From contig JADJIS010000003.1 of the NCBI GenBank assembly GCA_016706865.1, forward strand, positions 806,001 to 870,000: DNA of 64,000 nucleotides, in the 5' to 3' direction. Below the pieces are notes generated by a model. That model saw nothing but the letters and a program-made list of their open reading frames with translations. It was not told the origin of the DNA and searched no databases. Positions 8,867 to 18,638 of the stretch are shown piece after piece. Origin of the DNA: Bacteroidota bacterium (GTDB taxonomy: Bacteria > Bacteroidota > Bacteroidia > Chitinophagales > BACL12). How positions within the stretch are numbered: position 1 is the first letter of the stretch; every line of letters starts with the position of its first letter. A program made the position numbers and the translations under genes.

Positions 8867-11800
8867 ATGAAAAAGGCAAAAAGTACACCTGAAATTAATA
8901 AAACACTTGAAAAATCTGCTAATCTTTTCCCGGTAGTTGGTATTGGTGCATCAGCAGGAGGCTTAGAAGCTTTCAAAAAATTGTTGCATGCAATTCCTGA
9001 AAGTACGGGAATCGCATACGTGTTAGTGCAGCATTTAGATCCAAGCCATGAAAGTATATTGGCAGAGCTTTTACAAAAGGTGACCAATATCCCGGTATTA
9101 GAAATTTCGGATGAGATCAAGGTTGCACCTGATCATATTTACATTATTCCAAGCAATAAAATGCTGATAGCAAATGATGGTGTTTTAGAGTTGAGCCCCA
9201 GAAAGGATTCTTCGAAGTCCAAAGGAAATCATGCAATAGATCTTTTTTTTACCTCATTGGCAGAAGTGCATCAAAGTCACGCAATTGGCGTTGTATTATC
9301 TGGCACAGCTTCTGATGGAACGCTTGGATTAAAGGCGATAAAGGAAAATGGAGGCATTACTATTGCGCAAGATGAAGAATCTGCCGCCTATTCAAGTATG
9401 CCATTAAGCGCTGTAGAAGCCGGTGTTGTAGATTTTGTTTTGAGACCTGAAGAAATCCCACTAAAAATTTTAGAATTGGTTGAAAATACCTTTTTAAATG
9501 GCAAGGATGAACTTTCGATGTTGCAGCAAAGCGAAGAGGTTTACAAACAAATTCTTTCTTTATTGCGATTGCGAAAAGGAACCGATTTTACTTATTATAA
9601 ACAAACTACCATAAGGCGGAGAATTCTTCGAAGAATGGCTATCAACAAATATGAAAATCCTGCTGATTTTTTAAAAAATTTGCGCGAAAATAAAACGGAA
9701 CAGGATGCACTTTATCAGGATCTTTTAATTCCTGTTACAAGTTTTTTCCGCGACCCTGCAACCTTCGAAAATTTGTGCGAAACTGTTTTTCCCGCACTTA
9801 TAAAAAATAAAATAAATGCTATTTCAGGTTTTGATCCGATTCGTATTTGGATTGCGGGGTGTAGTACCGGTGAAGAAGTATATTCGCTTGCAATATGCCT
9901 GAAAGAATTTTTAGGAAACCAACAGCAAAAAGTACAAATTTTTGCCACAGATATCAGTGAACCTGCAATAACAAAAGCAAGGTTAGGGTTATACACAAAA
10001 GACGACATTATAGGGTTAACGCCACAACGGCTACAAGAATTCTTTACTAAAACGAGTAACGGTTATCAAGTAAATCAATCAATACGTGATTTGTGTGTAT
10101 TTGCTGTACATAATTTTTTAAAAGATCCTCCATTTGGTAAAATTGATCTATTAAGCTGTCGGAATGTTTTGATATATTTAGAACCCTATCTGCAAAAAAA
10201 AGCATTGACCACTTTTCATTATGCACTTAATCAGGGTGGATTTCTTTTACTCGGAAAATCAGAAACCGCATCAGGTGTATCAGAACTTTTCAGTCAGATA
10301 AAGAAAAACGACAAATTATTTTCCCGTAAAGATGCTCCTAGTCGTTTTATCCAAATTGCAAGTCAGCGTATTGAACAAAATATCATCGAATTGAATGAAT
10401 TTCCAAAAGTGGAAAGTATAAAAAAAGATTTTCAAAAAACAGCGGATGATATTTTATTAAATAAATATACTCCGGCAGGTGTAGTTGTGAATGAAGCTAT
10501 GGATATAGTTCATTTCAGGGGTAAAACGGGAAATTATCTGGAACAGGCATCCGGTAAACCAAGTCATAATTTATTAAAAATGGCCAGGAATGGTTTGGGC
10601 TTTGAATTGCGGAATATATTACATAAAGTAAAACGCGATAAAAAGCAGATCATTAAAAAAAACATACCTGTAGATATAAATGGAGCGATGCATAATATTA
10701 CGATAGAAGCAATATTGTTGCCGAATACAATTGAACCACATTATTTGATACTTTTTCATGATCATAATTCAGTAAATGATAGTATTAATGAATTGGGTAT
10801 AAAAAAGTTAAAAAACAATATAACTCCTAAAGTAAAAAAAGATGATCGCGATCTGCGTATAACTCAATTGGAAATGGAGCTCGCTCAAACCAGAGAAGAT
10901 ATGCGCAGTATTTCAGAAGAACAGGAAGCTGCAAATGAAGAATTGCAAAGCGCTAATGAAGAATTACTAAGCAGTAGTGAGGAATTGCAGAGTTTAAATG
11001 AAGAGATGGAAACCAGCAAGGAGGAACTGCAAAGTACAAATGAAGAATTGATCATTGTTAATCAGGAAATGGTGAGTTTGAATGATCAGATCATGAGTAC
11101 AAGAGATTATTCGGAGTCAATAATTGCAACTATTCATCAACCTCTGGTTGTTTTAGATAAAAACCTAAGGGTTAAAACTGCAAGTAATGCATTTTATAAA
11201 AATTTTCAAGTAAATAGGTTGGAAACAGAAGGAGAATTAATTTACGATCTTGGAAATAAACAATGGGATATTCCACAATTACGAACATTGCTGGAGTCGC
11301 TCTTACCGGAAAAGCAGAGTTTTTTTAATTTTGAAGTTGAACACACTTTTCCTGCATTAGGGCAACGTTTCATGTTATTAAATGCAAGTGAAATATTAAG
11401 GGAAAAAGGAGCAGAAAAATTAATTCTACTTGCAATACAAGACATCACAGACCTCAAAAAGGCCGAGATCGTTTTAACTAACAGCAGAGAACATTTCCGA
11501 CAATTAGTGAAGGGTTTACCTGCAGGAGTTTATTCTTGTGATGATTCGGGAAAAATAAACTTTTTTAATGATGCTGCAGTAAAAATTTGGGGTCGTGAAC
11601 CGGAGATAGGAGTTGAGAAGTGGTGTGGCTCCCTAAAAATGTACAAGCCGGATGGGACACCAATTCCTGCCGATAAATGTCCTATGGCCATTGCATTAAA
11701 GGAAGGCAGAACGCTAAATGGTGAGGAGCTCATCATTGAACGACCGGACGGGTCTCAATCTGTTGTATTAGAACATCCCCAACCTGAATTTAATGTTGCA

Positions 11801-13327
11801 AGTGAAATTACAGGTGCGATTAATATGATGATTGACGTAACCGAACAAGTAAATGCAAGAAAAAAGTTAGAAGAAAGTGAAAGCAGATATTATAATATGG
11901 TTTATTCCTCACCATCTGCAATTGGAATTTTAAAAGGACCTGAGTTAATTATTACTATTGCAAATGACGCCATTATAGAAATTTGGGGGAAAGGAAAAGA
12001 TGTTATAGGCAAAACCTATTTTGAACTATTACCTGAATTGATCGATCAGGGATACCCTGAAATTTTTAATGACGTTTTTACTAAAGGAGTTGCATTCAAT
12101 GCTATAGAAACACCAGTATATCTTACTAAAAATGGAATATCATATCTTAAATATTACAATTTTATTTTGTATCCGCAGCGTGATATTAATGGTACCATTG
12201 AAGGTATTGGTATAATTGCAACCGAGGTTACCTCACAAGCAGAATTAAACAAAAAAATAAAGGATAGTGAATGGGAACTGAGGCAAATGGCTGATTTTAT
12301 TCCTCAAAAAATATCAACTGCTGATGCAACCGGAAATAGATATTATTTTAACAGAAATTGGTTTACGGATACAAATTTACCTATTGAAGAATTGCAAGGA
12401 ATGGGGTGGAGAGAACTTATTCATGCGGAAGATACAGAAAGTGCATTAAATAAATTGAACATAAGTCTAAGTGATGGCACCGATTTTGAAATGGAGTTGC
12501 GCTTGTTAAATAAGTTGGGAGATTACCGATGGCATTTGAGCAGGTCAACAGCTGTTAAAGATGAACTTGGAGAAGTTAAAAAATGGATATGTTACTCAAT
12601 AGATATACACGATAGCAAAGAGGAAAGCCATCGCAAGGATGATTTCATCAAAATGGTTAGTCATGAACTTAAAACGCCTGTTACATCTATAAAAGGTTAT
12701 GTGCAGATATTATTAATGATGTTGGAACAGCACAATGAAAATCAAAATCCAGAGCAATTCAAAACATCCTTGATACGTATTGATAAACAGATCGTAAAAC
12801 TAACGAGATTGATCACAGAAATGCTGGACCTATCACGACTGGAAGATAGTAAATTGGCACTACAAAACGAAGTATTTGATATCAATGCCCTTGTATCAGA
12901 AACTATTGATGATATGCGTTATACCAACACTAATTATGAGATAATTCTGCACAACGATTACCACTGTTTTGTGGAAGGTGACCGTGACAGATTAGGACAA
13001 GTATTGATCAATTTTATTGCAAATTCCATAAAATATTCCCCTGATAATAAATCAATTGATGTTCGTATTGTAAAGGCCGATAATAATTATATTGCAGTAA
13101 GTATTAAAGATTTTGGAATAGGTATTGAAGAAAAAGATCACAAAAAAATATTTGATCGGTTTTATAGGGTTGGAGGCATGAGTGAGCAAACCTATCCCGG
13201 TTTTGGAATTGGATTGTTTATTGCAAAATCGATCATTGAAAGACATCATGGCTTCATAAAGGTAGAAAGTGAAAAAAACAAGGGAGCAATATTCACTTTT
13301 TATTTACCATGCATTGAAAAAAAATAA
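8867..13327 (+). CDS. CheB-CheR-PAS-histidine kinase hybrid
   Basis: 1486 residues without transmembrane segments. Order: CheB methylesterase (about 22-205; GIGASAGG, QHLDPSH and LSGTASDGT supply the Ser, His and Asp of the catalytic triad); CheR methyltransferase (about 225-490; FFRDPATF, IWIAGCSTGEE for SAM, CRNVLIYL); a Glu/Asn-rich coiled coil (about 657-744, repeated EELQS units); four PAS domains beginning near 745, 870, 998 and 1133; HisKA with the phospho-acceptor His1266 in SHELKTP; HATPase_c with IANSIKYS, DFGIGI and GFGIGLFI. No CheA, CheW or chemoreceptor gene is nearby, so this is probably a cytoplasmic sensory kinase rather than part of classical chemotaxis. The response regulator 6 nt downstream is its likely partner. 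Confidence 0.93.
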   Translation: MKKAKSTPEINKTLEKSANLFPVVGIGASAGGLEAFKKLLHAIPESTGIAYVLVQHLDPSHESILAELLQKVTNIPVLEISDEIKVAPDHIYIIPSNKMLIANDGVLELSPRKDSSKSKGNHAIDLFFTSLAEVHQSHAIGVVLSGTASDGTLGLKAIKENGGITIAQDEESAAYSSMPLSAVEAGVVDFVLRPEEIPLKILELVENTFLNGKDELSMLQQSEEVYKQILSLLRLRKGTDFTYYKQTTIRRRILRRMAINKYENPADFLKNLRENKTEQDALYQDLLIPVTSFFRDPATFENLCETVFPALIKNKINAISGFDPIRIWIAGCSTGEEVYSLAICLKEFLGNQQQKVQIFATDISEPAITKARLGLYTKDDIIGLTPQRLQEFFTKTSNGYQVNQSIRDLCVFAVHNFLKDPPFGKIDLLSCRNVLIYLEPYLQKKALTTFHYALNQGGFLLLGKSETASGVSELFSQIKKNDKLFSRKDAPSRFIQIASQRIEQNIIELNEFPKVESIKKDFQKTADDILLNKYTPAGVVVNEAMDIVHFRGKTGNYLEQASGKPSHNLLKMARNGLGFELRNILHKVKRDKKQIIKKNIPVDINGAMHNITIEAILLPNTIEPHYLILFHDHNSVNDSINELGIKKLKNNITPKVKKDDRDLRITQLEMELAQTREDMRSISEEQEAANEELQSANEELLSSSEELQSLNEEMETSKEELQSTNEELIIVNQEMVSLNDQIMSTRDYSESIIATIHQPLVVLDKNLRVKTASNAFYKNFQVNRLETEGELIYDLGNKQWDIPQLRTLLESLLPEKQSFFNFEVEHTFPALGQRFMLLNASEILREKGAEKLILLAIQDITDLKKAEIVLTNSREHFRQLVKGLPAGVYSCDDSGKINFFNDAAVKIWGREPEIGVEKWCGSLKMYKPDGTPIPADKCPMAIALKEGRTLNGEELIIERPDGSQSVVLEHPQPEFNVASEITGAINMMIDVTEQVNARKKLEESESRYYNMVYSSPSAIGILKGPELIITIANDAIIEIWGKGKDVIGKTYFELLPELIDQGYPEIFNDVFTKGVAFNAIETPVYLTKNGISYLKYYNFILYPQRDINGTIEGIGIIATEVTSQAELNKKIKDSEWELRQMADFIPQKISTADATGNRYYFNRNWFTDTNLPIEELQGMGWRELIHAEDTESALNKLNISLSDGTDFEMELRLLNKLGDYRWHLSRSTAVKDELGEVKKWICYSIDIHDSKEESHRKDDFIKMVSHELKTPVTSIKGYVQILLMMLEQHNENQNPEQFKTSLIRIDKQIVKLTRLITEMLDLSRLEDSKLALQNEVFDINALVSETIDDMRYTNTNYEIILHNDYHCFVEGDRDRLGQVLINFIANSIKYSPDNKSIDVRIVKADNNYIAVSIKDFGIGIEEKDHKKIFDRFYRVGGMSEQTYPGFGIGLFIAKSIIERHHGFIKVESEKNKGAIFTFYLPCIEKK

Positions 13328-13333
13328 ATCCAA

Positions 13334-13723
13334 ATGGGAAATAAACCAAATATATTAGTAATTGACGACGATCAGGATATTGGGCGTATGCTCAAAATGT
13401 TATTGGAATTTAAAGGTTTTATTGTGACCATTGCGGAAAACAAAACAAAAGCTGAGGAGATCCTTCAAAATGCGCTTACAGATATCATGATAATGGATAT
13501 GCTATTGTCCGGAGAGAACGGTATAAATGTCTGTACAGATTTTAAAAGTAATGCGGAAGTAAAACATATTCCAATTCTTATGATGTCGGCTCACCCTGAT
13601 GCAAAAAAGATCTGCCTGGATGCAGGAGCAAACGATTTTATTTCAAAACCTTTTGAAATGCAGGATATGTTGTTGAAGATCGATCAGTTGATAATTCAAA
13701 AGAATGAAGGAATGAAGGAATGA
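13334..13723 (+). CDS. single-domain response regulator (receiver only)
   Basis: 129 residues forming one receiver domain: acidic pocket IDDDQD (about residues 10-15), phospho-acceptor Asp in IMIMDMLLSG (about residue 54), conserved Ser/Thr region MMSAH and Lys in SKPFE. There is no output domain, so it should act through protein contacts or as a phosphate shuttle. It starts 6 nt after the CheB-CheR kinase stop and surely shares its transcript. The last codons (NEGMKE and stop) lie inside an AATGAAGG octamer array, so the repeat has set the C-terminus. Confidence 0.92.
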   Translation: MGNKPNILVIDDDQDIGRMLKMLLEFKGFIVTIAENKTKAEEILQNALTDIMIMDMLLSGENGINVCTDFKSNAEVKHIPILMMSAHPDAKKICLDAGANDFISKPFEMQDMLLKIDQLIIQKNEGMKE

Positions 13724-13750
13724 AGGAATGAAAAAATGAAGGAATGAAAG
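13703..13750. repeat. 8-bp tandem array (AATGAAGG x6)
   Basis: Six units in strict 8-bp register: AATGAAGG three times, AATGAAAA, AATGAAGG, AATGAAAG. The first units overlap the 3' end of the response regulator gene, including its stop codon. It is the only clear array in the window with a period of 8 rather than 7. Confidence 0.85.
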
Positions 13751-13751
13751 G

Positions 13752-13794
13752 CCCTCGACCTACCAGGTTTTTTTTAACCTGTGAGGTCTGAGGG
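13752..13794. terminator. long hairpin, possible terminator of the kinase/regulator operon
   Basis: Arms CCCTC..ACCT..AGGTT and AACCT..AGGT..GAGGG pair around a T-rich loop, giving a stem of about 16 pairs with small mismatches. It lies 28 nt after the response regulator stop. The uridine run is in the loop rather than after the stem, so it is not a textbook intrinsic terminator; it may be a dispersed hairpin repeat. A purine-rich AAGGGGAAGG stretch follows. Confidence 0.5.
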
Positions 13795-13893
13795 AAGGGG
13801 AAGGAAGGGAAAAAATTAAGGTATGAAAGAATTAAAGAATGAAGACCCTCCAAAAACTAAAATCATGCTAAATTTTTAAAAAAAGTGCAAGAA

Positions 13894-13965
13894 AACACCT
13901 CATTTAGCTTAATTTATTGCAAATAATTTAATAAGGTGTTAAAAATCTGCATTTATTGCATGCCA
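13894..13965. repeat. hairpin plus TGCATTTATTGCATGCCA element, left of the Kdp locus
   Basis: Arms AACACCT (13894-13900) and AGGTGTT (13934-13940) enclose a loop with TTGCAAA (13917-13923). Seven nt later comes TGCATTTATTGCATGCCA (13948-13965). An element of the same design with a 17/18 identical motif lies at 24556-24611, on the other side of the Kdp genes and in the same orientation. The remainder of the 13795-14024 gap shows nothing recognisable. Confidence 0.6.
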
Positions 13966-14024
13966 TTTTTATTAGTTTTAGGAGTTGAAATCAAGAATTA
14001 TAATACTTATAACTATAAATTCTA

Positions 14025-15749
14025 CTACATCGTATTCAAGGTAATTGTAAAGGTGCTTCCTGCCCCAAGTTCACTTTCTACCTCAATTGCTCCGCCTTGT
14101 GCTTCCATAAATTCTTTACTTATTGCTAAACCTAATCCGGTGCCGGTTTCATTTGATCCGGGGATGCGGAAATAGCGATCGAATATTTTGTTTTTATACT
14201 GAGGAGATATTCCCTGACCGGTATCGGTAATTGATATTTTTAGTTTTTTATCTATATGCATCAGTTTTATAAATATCGATGAGTTTTCATGCGAGTATCG
14301 AATTGCATTGGAAAGTAAATTGGTAAGTACCCAGGAAGTTTTTTCTGCATCTGCCTGAATTAAAGGTATATCCTGACCATAATCCGTTTCTAATTTAATG
14401 CGTTTTTGTTCGAGTGGAACCTTATTTGCACTAACTGCATAGGTTATGATCTCTTTGGCATCAGCGGGTAAAATGGAAAGCTGAATGTTTCCGCTTTCCA
14501 CCTGTGTCATATTCAATAATTCACCGGTTATTTTCAAAAGTCTATTTGTATCTTCCTTTATGCTTTCTACTAAATTTATTTGTTCATTATTAAGTATACC
14601 TATTTGTTTGTTTTCTAATAATTGCAAGCTCATTTTAATTGCAGATATTGGTGTTTTAAATTCATGTGAAACTGTCGCTATAAAATTTGTTTTTGCATAA
14701 TCCAGTTCTTTATATTCAGTAATATTCCGGAGCACAATTACATGCCCTATAAGTCGTTTTTTCTCCTCGCCGGTTGGTGTTATGGAGATATGTAATATTT
14801 CCTTGTCAAAATATCCTTCTTTATTATTTGCGTAGATCTTAATTGGGGTTATTTTATTATTAATAGGTGATCCTTCAACAATTAGATCCTTTATGAGTTC
14901 TCGTATGAGATCGTTGTGTACGGCCAACTCCTGTGCAGAATGTCCCATAAGCCGTTGTTGATCAATTCCAATAATTTTAGTTGCTTCTTCATTAACAAAT
15001 ATAATTTTAAGGTTTTCATCGAGTCCAATTACAGGGTCGTGCATATTGTTAATAAGCGTTTCAATTCGTGTTTTCTCCATCATCAACTTCGCTAAATTAC
15101 TGTTGTTATATTCCTCCAGTTTAACAGCCATGGTATTAAACGATTTGGCTAACTCTCCAAACTCACTGTTACTTTGAAAATGTACTCTTTGTGAGTAATT
15201 ATTTGCAGCAATTTCTTTAGTGCTCTGAGTAAGTTCCTTAATGGGATTGGCAATAGAGGAAGGCAAATTGATCAATAAAGTGAAGGCGATTAAAAAACAC
15301 AGCGTTCCCGTAACAGGTATCCATATCATCGCATTTTTTGCAGTGGTTTTTGCAATTTCACTTTTGCGTTGAATTGCCTGCATGTTCAAATCCATTAAAG
15401 TAAATATACCTTTTCTGATACTTGATCGCAAGGTGGAATCCAATGTGTTTTTTTTATAATTATCGAAATTATTTCTTACTTCCTGAGTTATAGCCTGTTC
15501 TCCGATTTCGGTGATATTTTTTTCCTGTTTGTGGAGGTGCTCCTCAAATACCTTAAGCGATTCTGTTGTATTATCCTCCAATGAACTTAGCATGTACCTT
15601 GCATATTCAACAGAGTTGTAGTTAGCAACTAGAATGTATTCGGTATCTTGTTTCAGCGCATTTATATTTCTTACTCCAACTAAACTTAAAAGTATGATTA
15701 ATAGGAATAATAACCCTACACCTAATGTCAGTTTCGTTTTAATTTTCAT
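14025..15749 (-). CDS. membrane histidine kinase of the Kdp locus (HAMP-PAS-HisKA-HATPase)
   Basis: 574 residues: TM1 (about 8-28), a periplasmic helical domain, TM2 (about 142-164), HAMP (PSSIANPIKELTQ, about 165-217), PAS (about 230-345), HisKA with His362 in SHEFKTP, and HATPase_c with LLSNAIRYS, DTGQGI and GTGLGLAI. It is the last gene of the Kdp cluster and starts 1 nt after the stop of the truncated KdpD. In E. coli KdpD the sensory and kinase parts are one protein; here the kinase is separate and has its own transmembrane sensor. Its likely partner is the sigma-54 regulator at 23089 (inference from the locus). Confidence 0.9.
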   Translation of the reverse strand: MKIKTKLTLGVGLLFLLIILLSLVGVRNINALKQDTEYILVANYNSVEYARYMLSSLEDNTTESLKVFEEHLHKQEKNITEIGEQAITQEVRNNFDNYKKNTLDSTLRSSIRKGIFTLMDLNMQAIQRKSEIAKTTAKNAMIWIPVTGTLCFLIAFTLLINLPSSIANPIKELTQSTKEIAANNYSQRVHFQSNSEFGELAKSFNTMAVKLEEYNNSNLAKLMMEKTRIETLINNMHDPVIGLDENLKIIFVNEEATKIIGIDQQRLMGHSAQELAVHNDLIRELIKDLIVEGSPINNKITPIKIYANNKEGYFDKEILHISITPTGEEKKRLIGHVIVLRNITEYKELDYAKTNFIATVSHEFKTPISAIKMSLQLLENKQIGILNNEQINLVESIKEDTNRLLKITGELLNMTQVESGNIQLSILPADAKEIITYAVSANKVPLEQKRIKLETDYGQDIPLIQADAEKTSWVLTNLLSNAIRYSHENSSIFIKLMHIDKKLKISITDTGQGISPQYKNKIFDRYFRIPGSNETGTGLGLAISKEFMEAQGGAIEVESELGAGSTFTITLNTM

Positions 15750-15750
15750 T

Positions 15751-16875
15751 TTATGAGAGTATTACAAGGTCAATATTATTTAACGAAAGTTCTTTTAATA
15801 GTTGATTAAATATGTTTGTGGCCATTATTATTTTTACCAGATTCAAATGGGGCTTTCCTATACAAATGGTAGTGATATTTCTTTCTCCGGCCAGTGAAAT
15901 TATTGCTTTTGCAACAGTGGAACTTTCCACTTTAATTATTTCGGCACCGAGTTCAGTGGCTAATTTGAAATTATTAATCAGATGTCTTTGTTTATCCAAA
16001 GCTATTTTGGCAGCGCTTTCTTTTGGGGTTTGAACATATAATACGTACCACCTGCTATGGTAATAATTCGCTAATCTTGCGGTTTTTCTGATCACATTTT
16101 TGGCCGTTTTGTCGTTGCTGCTTATGCAGGCTAAAAAACGTTCGTGTTTAATGGAGTTTGTTTTTGTAACTTCAGTTTCTACTTTCCTTTCCACCTGTGA
16201 AGCAACTTCTTTCAAAGCCAATTCCCGTAGTTGTAAAATATGTTCACTTTTAAAGAAATTGTTTAAAGCAGTTTCAATTTTTTCAGCGTGATATATTTTT
16301 CCTTCCTTTAATCTTCCTATCAACTCATCCGCGGTTAGATCTATATTTACCACTTCATCTGCAAGCGCTAAAACACTGTCGGGAATTCGTTCTTTAACTT
16401 CAACACCGGTTATCGATTTAATTTCATCATTTAAACTCTCAATATGCTGAATATTAACAGCTGAAATAACGTTGATACCAGCATTTAATATTTCATTCAC
16501 ATCCTGCCATCGTTTCTCATTTTTGCTACCTTCAATATTGGTATGTGCAAGTTCATCTATTATCACAACTTCCGGCCTTAAATTTATAATAGCCTGAACG
16601 TCCAATTCTTCCAACTCTTTTCCTTTATAAAATAATTTTCGGCGCGGAATTACCGGTAATCCCTCCAATAATGCTTCTGTTTCTTTTCTGTTATGCGTTT
16701 CAATAAATCCTATTTTAACATCTATCCCGTTTTTTAATAAGGAATGTGCTTCCTGCAACATGCGGTACGACTTCCCAACACCGGCACTCATGCCAATATA
16801 GATCTTAAATTTTCCTTTTCGGGATTTTTTTATAAGATCAAGAAAATGTTGAACCGTTTTATCCTTTTCATTCAT
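15751..16875 (-). CDS. kdpD: KdpD N-terminal sensor protein (KdpD + USP domains, no kinase)
   Basis: 374 residues. Residues about 20-230 are the KdpD domain with Walker A GMSAGVGKS (28-36) and Walker B VVIIDELAHTN. Residues about 245-374 form a universal stress protein (USP)-like domain (FLACISSNDKTAKN, TTICIGKPH). The four-helix DUF4118 region and the histidine kinase core of full-length KdpD are absent; the kinase is the next gene. Its stop and the kinase start are separated by 1 nt, and its start abuts the porin stop, so this is one operon. Acts in the cytoplasm, probably sensing potassium or nucleotide state for the downstream kinase (inference). Confidence 0.92.
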   Translation of the reverse strand: MNEKDKTVQHFLDLIKKSRKGKFKIYIGMSAGVGKSYRMLQEAHSLLKNGIDVKIGFIETHNRKETEALLEGLPVIPRRKLFYKGKELEELDVQAIINLRPEVVIIDELAHTNIEGSKNEKRWQDVNEILNAGINVISAVNIQHIESLNDEIKSITGVEVKERIPDSVLALADEVVNIDLTADELIGRLKEGKIYHAEKIETALNNFFKSEHILQLRELALKEVASQVERKVETEVTKTNSIKHERFLACISSNDKTAKNVIRKTARLANYYHSRWYVLYVQTPKESAAKIALDKQRHLINNFKLATELGAEIIKVESSTVAKAIISLAGERNITTICIGKPHLNLVKIIMATNIFNQLLKELSLNNIDLVILS

Positions 16876-18060
16876 TTATAAAGAAATTGCAAGTGATGTT
16901 GTTGCAAAATAATTCATATTGCTTGGCTCATCATTTAAGATAAAGATTTCATCTTTACTGCTTAAACCTCTGAATTCAATTCGCCAAACAGTATTTTCAC
17001 TAATTAAATAATCCAAATTTAATGATAAACCGGCAGTTTGAAAACCGTTTTCACTACCTGTATAAATGATCACTCCATTCTCGTCGTTATAATATTCTCC
17101 CCTTAAGGAAATACTTAAATTATCAGTGGCTGAATATTTTGTAATGATCACAGGTGAAAACCAGGCGTTATAATCGCTCGATCCTTTGGAAGTTTGTTGA
17201 AGTCCATTGTCAAAACCTATTGTCAATCCGAATTTTTCATGAATTTGAAATATTCCGTAAAAATCATGAAAGTAACGCATTTGTCTGCTTGAATCCGGAG
17301 TATCACTTCCCACGAACGAACTGCTGTTTAAGGTAATTTTTGAACTTGGTTTGTAAACTAATTGATGTCCGAAGGCAGGTAAATTATTTCCATCTACACG
17401 TTGAATCCTTTGCCAGCCATTTAATATTAAACCACTCAGCATCCATTTTTCGTTATTGCTGGTATAGGAAATTTTTACTCCACTTTCATAATATGGAGAG
17501 TTTTCTGCTGATAAACTTCTTGTTAAATTCCAACAGTCTTTTCCAATTGCGCTTTCAAAACCTATATGGGAAGAAAAAATACCTGCATCAAGCCATATAT
17601 TTTTCGATTTCGATATTTTTATTCCCGCATTTGCCTCGTAGATGTTTTTTAATACACCTGGTTCTGCCGCGAGATTCGTATTGGCATAAACGCCTGTCAT
17701 TAATGCAAGATTTCCTCTTACATTTGATTTGTTATAAGCCAATTTTATATAACCAAAATTTAAATTCACTTCATTGTGTCGCGAAAAACTGTAGAAAAAT
17801 GGAGGTTTCATATGATTTCCCGGTTTCCCAAAATCATAACTGTAATAGGTTTCCAGATAACCTGAAATTGTTAATGGATCTGAATCATCCTCTTCTGAGT
17901 TTGTAGTTCCCAGTGAATCAGTACTTGTATTGGTTAAAATTTTGTCAACCTCTGTATTGAATGATCCGTTCAAATTCATTTGAGCTTTTACTTCTCTGGA
18001 TTCAAGAATACTGAAGGATAAGCAAAGAAGGATCATTACTATTTTGTTGATATTTTTCAT
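16876..18060 (-). CDS. outer-membrane porin-like beta-barrel of the Kdp operon
   Basis: 394 residues with a signal peptide (about residues 1-26, ending near VKAQ). The mature part alternates polar and hydrophobic residues in strands, contains ISGYLETYYSYDFGKP near the start, and ends in TTSLAISL, as in phosphate-selective-porin-like/OmpL-type Bacteroidota barrels. It sits between kdpC (5 nt upstream) and kdpD, so it may provide potassium passage across the outer membrane under the same control. The family assignment is by overall character, not a diagnostic motif. Confidence 0.75.
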   Translation of the reverse strand: MKNINKIVMILLCLSFSILESREVKAQMNLNGSFNTEVDKILTNTSTDSLGTTNSEEDDSDPLTISGYLETYYSYDFGKPGNHMKPPFFYSFSRHNEVNLNFGYIKLAYNKSNVRGNLALMTGVYANTNLAAEPGVLKNIYEANAGIKISKSKNIWLDAGIFSSHIGFESAIGKDCWNLTRSLSAENSPYYESGVKISYTSNNEKWMLSGLILNGWQRIQRVDGNNLPAFGHQLVYKPSSKITLNSSSFVGSDTPDSSRQMRYFHDFYGIFQIHEKFGLTIGFDNGLQQTSKGSSDYNAWFSPVIITKYSATDNLSISLRGEYYNDENGVIIYTGSENGFQTAGLSLNLDYLISENTVWRIEFRGLSSKDEIFILNDEPSNMNYFATTSLAISL

Positions 18061-18065
18061 AATAT

Positions 18066-18626
18066 TTATTTTAAATTATCTAACTCGAGATTTAGTTTAA
18101 GTACATTTATTTTTTCTGTTCCGAATACTCCGAACAATGGCTTTTCTGTATTATTTTCAATTAAAGTATACAAATCAGCTTCCTGTAAATTTCTTACCAA
18201 TGCTATTCGTTTAACCTGCACATTGGCCGCTGCAACCGATATATTGGGATCAAGTCCGCTTCCACTCGCTGTTACCAGATCGGATGGGATCTCTGATCTA
18301 TTGATACCGGGATTATGCACCAGAAAGGTATCAATTCTTGCCTGAACTTCCTCCAGGTATTGTGGATTACTTGGACCTTTATTGCTTCCACCTGAACCTG
18401 CAGCATTATAACCCACGGCAGAAGGTCGTGAATAAAAATATTTATCATCGGTAAAGGTTTGACCAATATTGCTGTAATAGATTTTACCGTCTTGTTCTAT
18501 TACTTTTCCTTTTCCGTTATTTGGTGATAATTGTGCTATTCCAAATAATACTAAAGGATATACGACCATGAAGAAAACCAGACAAACGGATGTAAGTTTA
18601 ATTGCCGCTAATATATTAGATTTCAT
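18066..18626 (-). CDS. kdpC: potassium-transporting ATPase subunit C
   Basis: 186 residues. One N-terminal membrane helix (about 9-30) is followed by a periplasmic domain with SRPSAVGYNAAGSGGSN, SGSGLDPNIS and the C-terminal NVLKLNLEL. KdpC stabilises the KdpFABC complex and aids high-affinity potassium binding. It starts 12 nt after kdpB and is followed by the porin gene. Confidence 0.97.
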   Translation of the reverse strand: MKSNILAAIKLTSVCLVFFMVVYPLVLFGIAQLSPNNGKGKVIEQDGKIYYSNIGQTFTDDKYFYSRPSAVGYNAAGSGGSNKGPSNPQYLEEVQARIDTFLVHNPGINRSEIPSDLVTASGSGLDPNISVAAANVQVKRIALVRNLQEADLYTLIENNTEKPLFGVFGTEKINVLKLNLELDNLK

Positions 18627-18638
18627 ATTGTTATTGAT

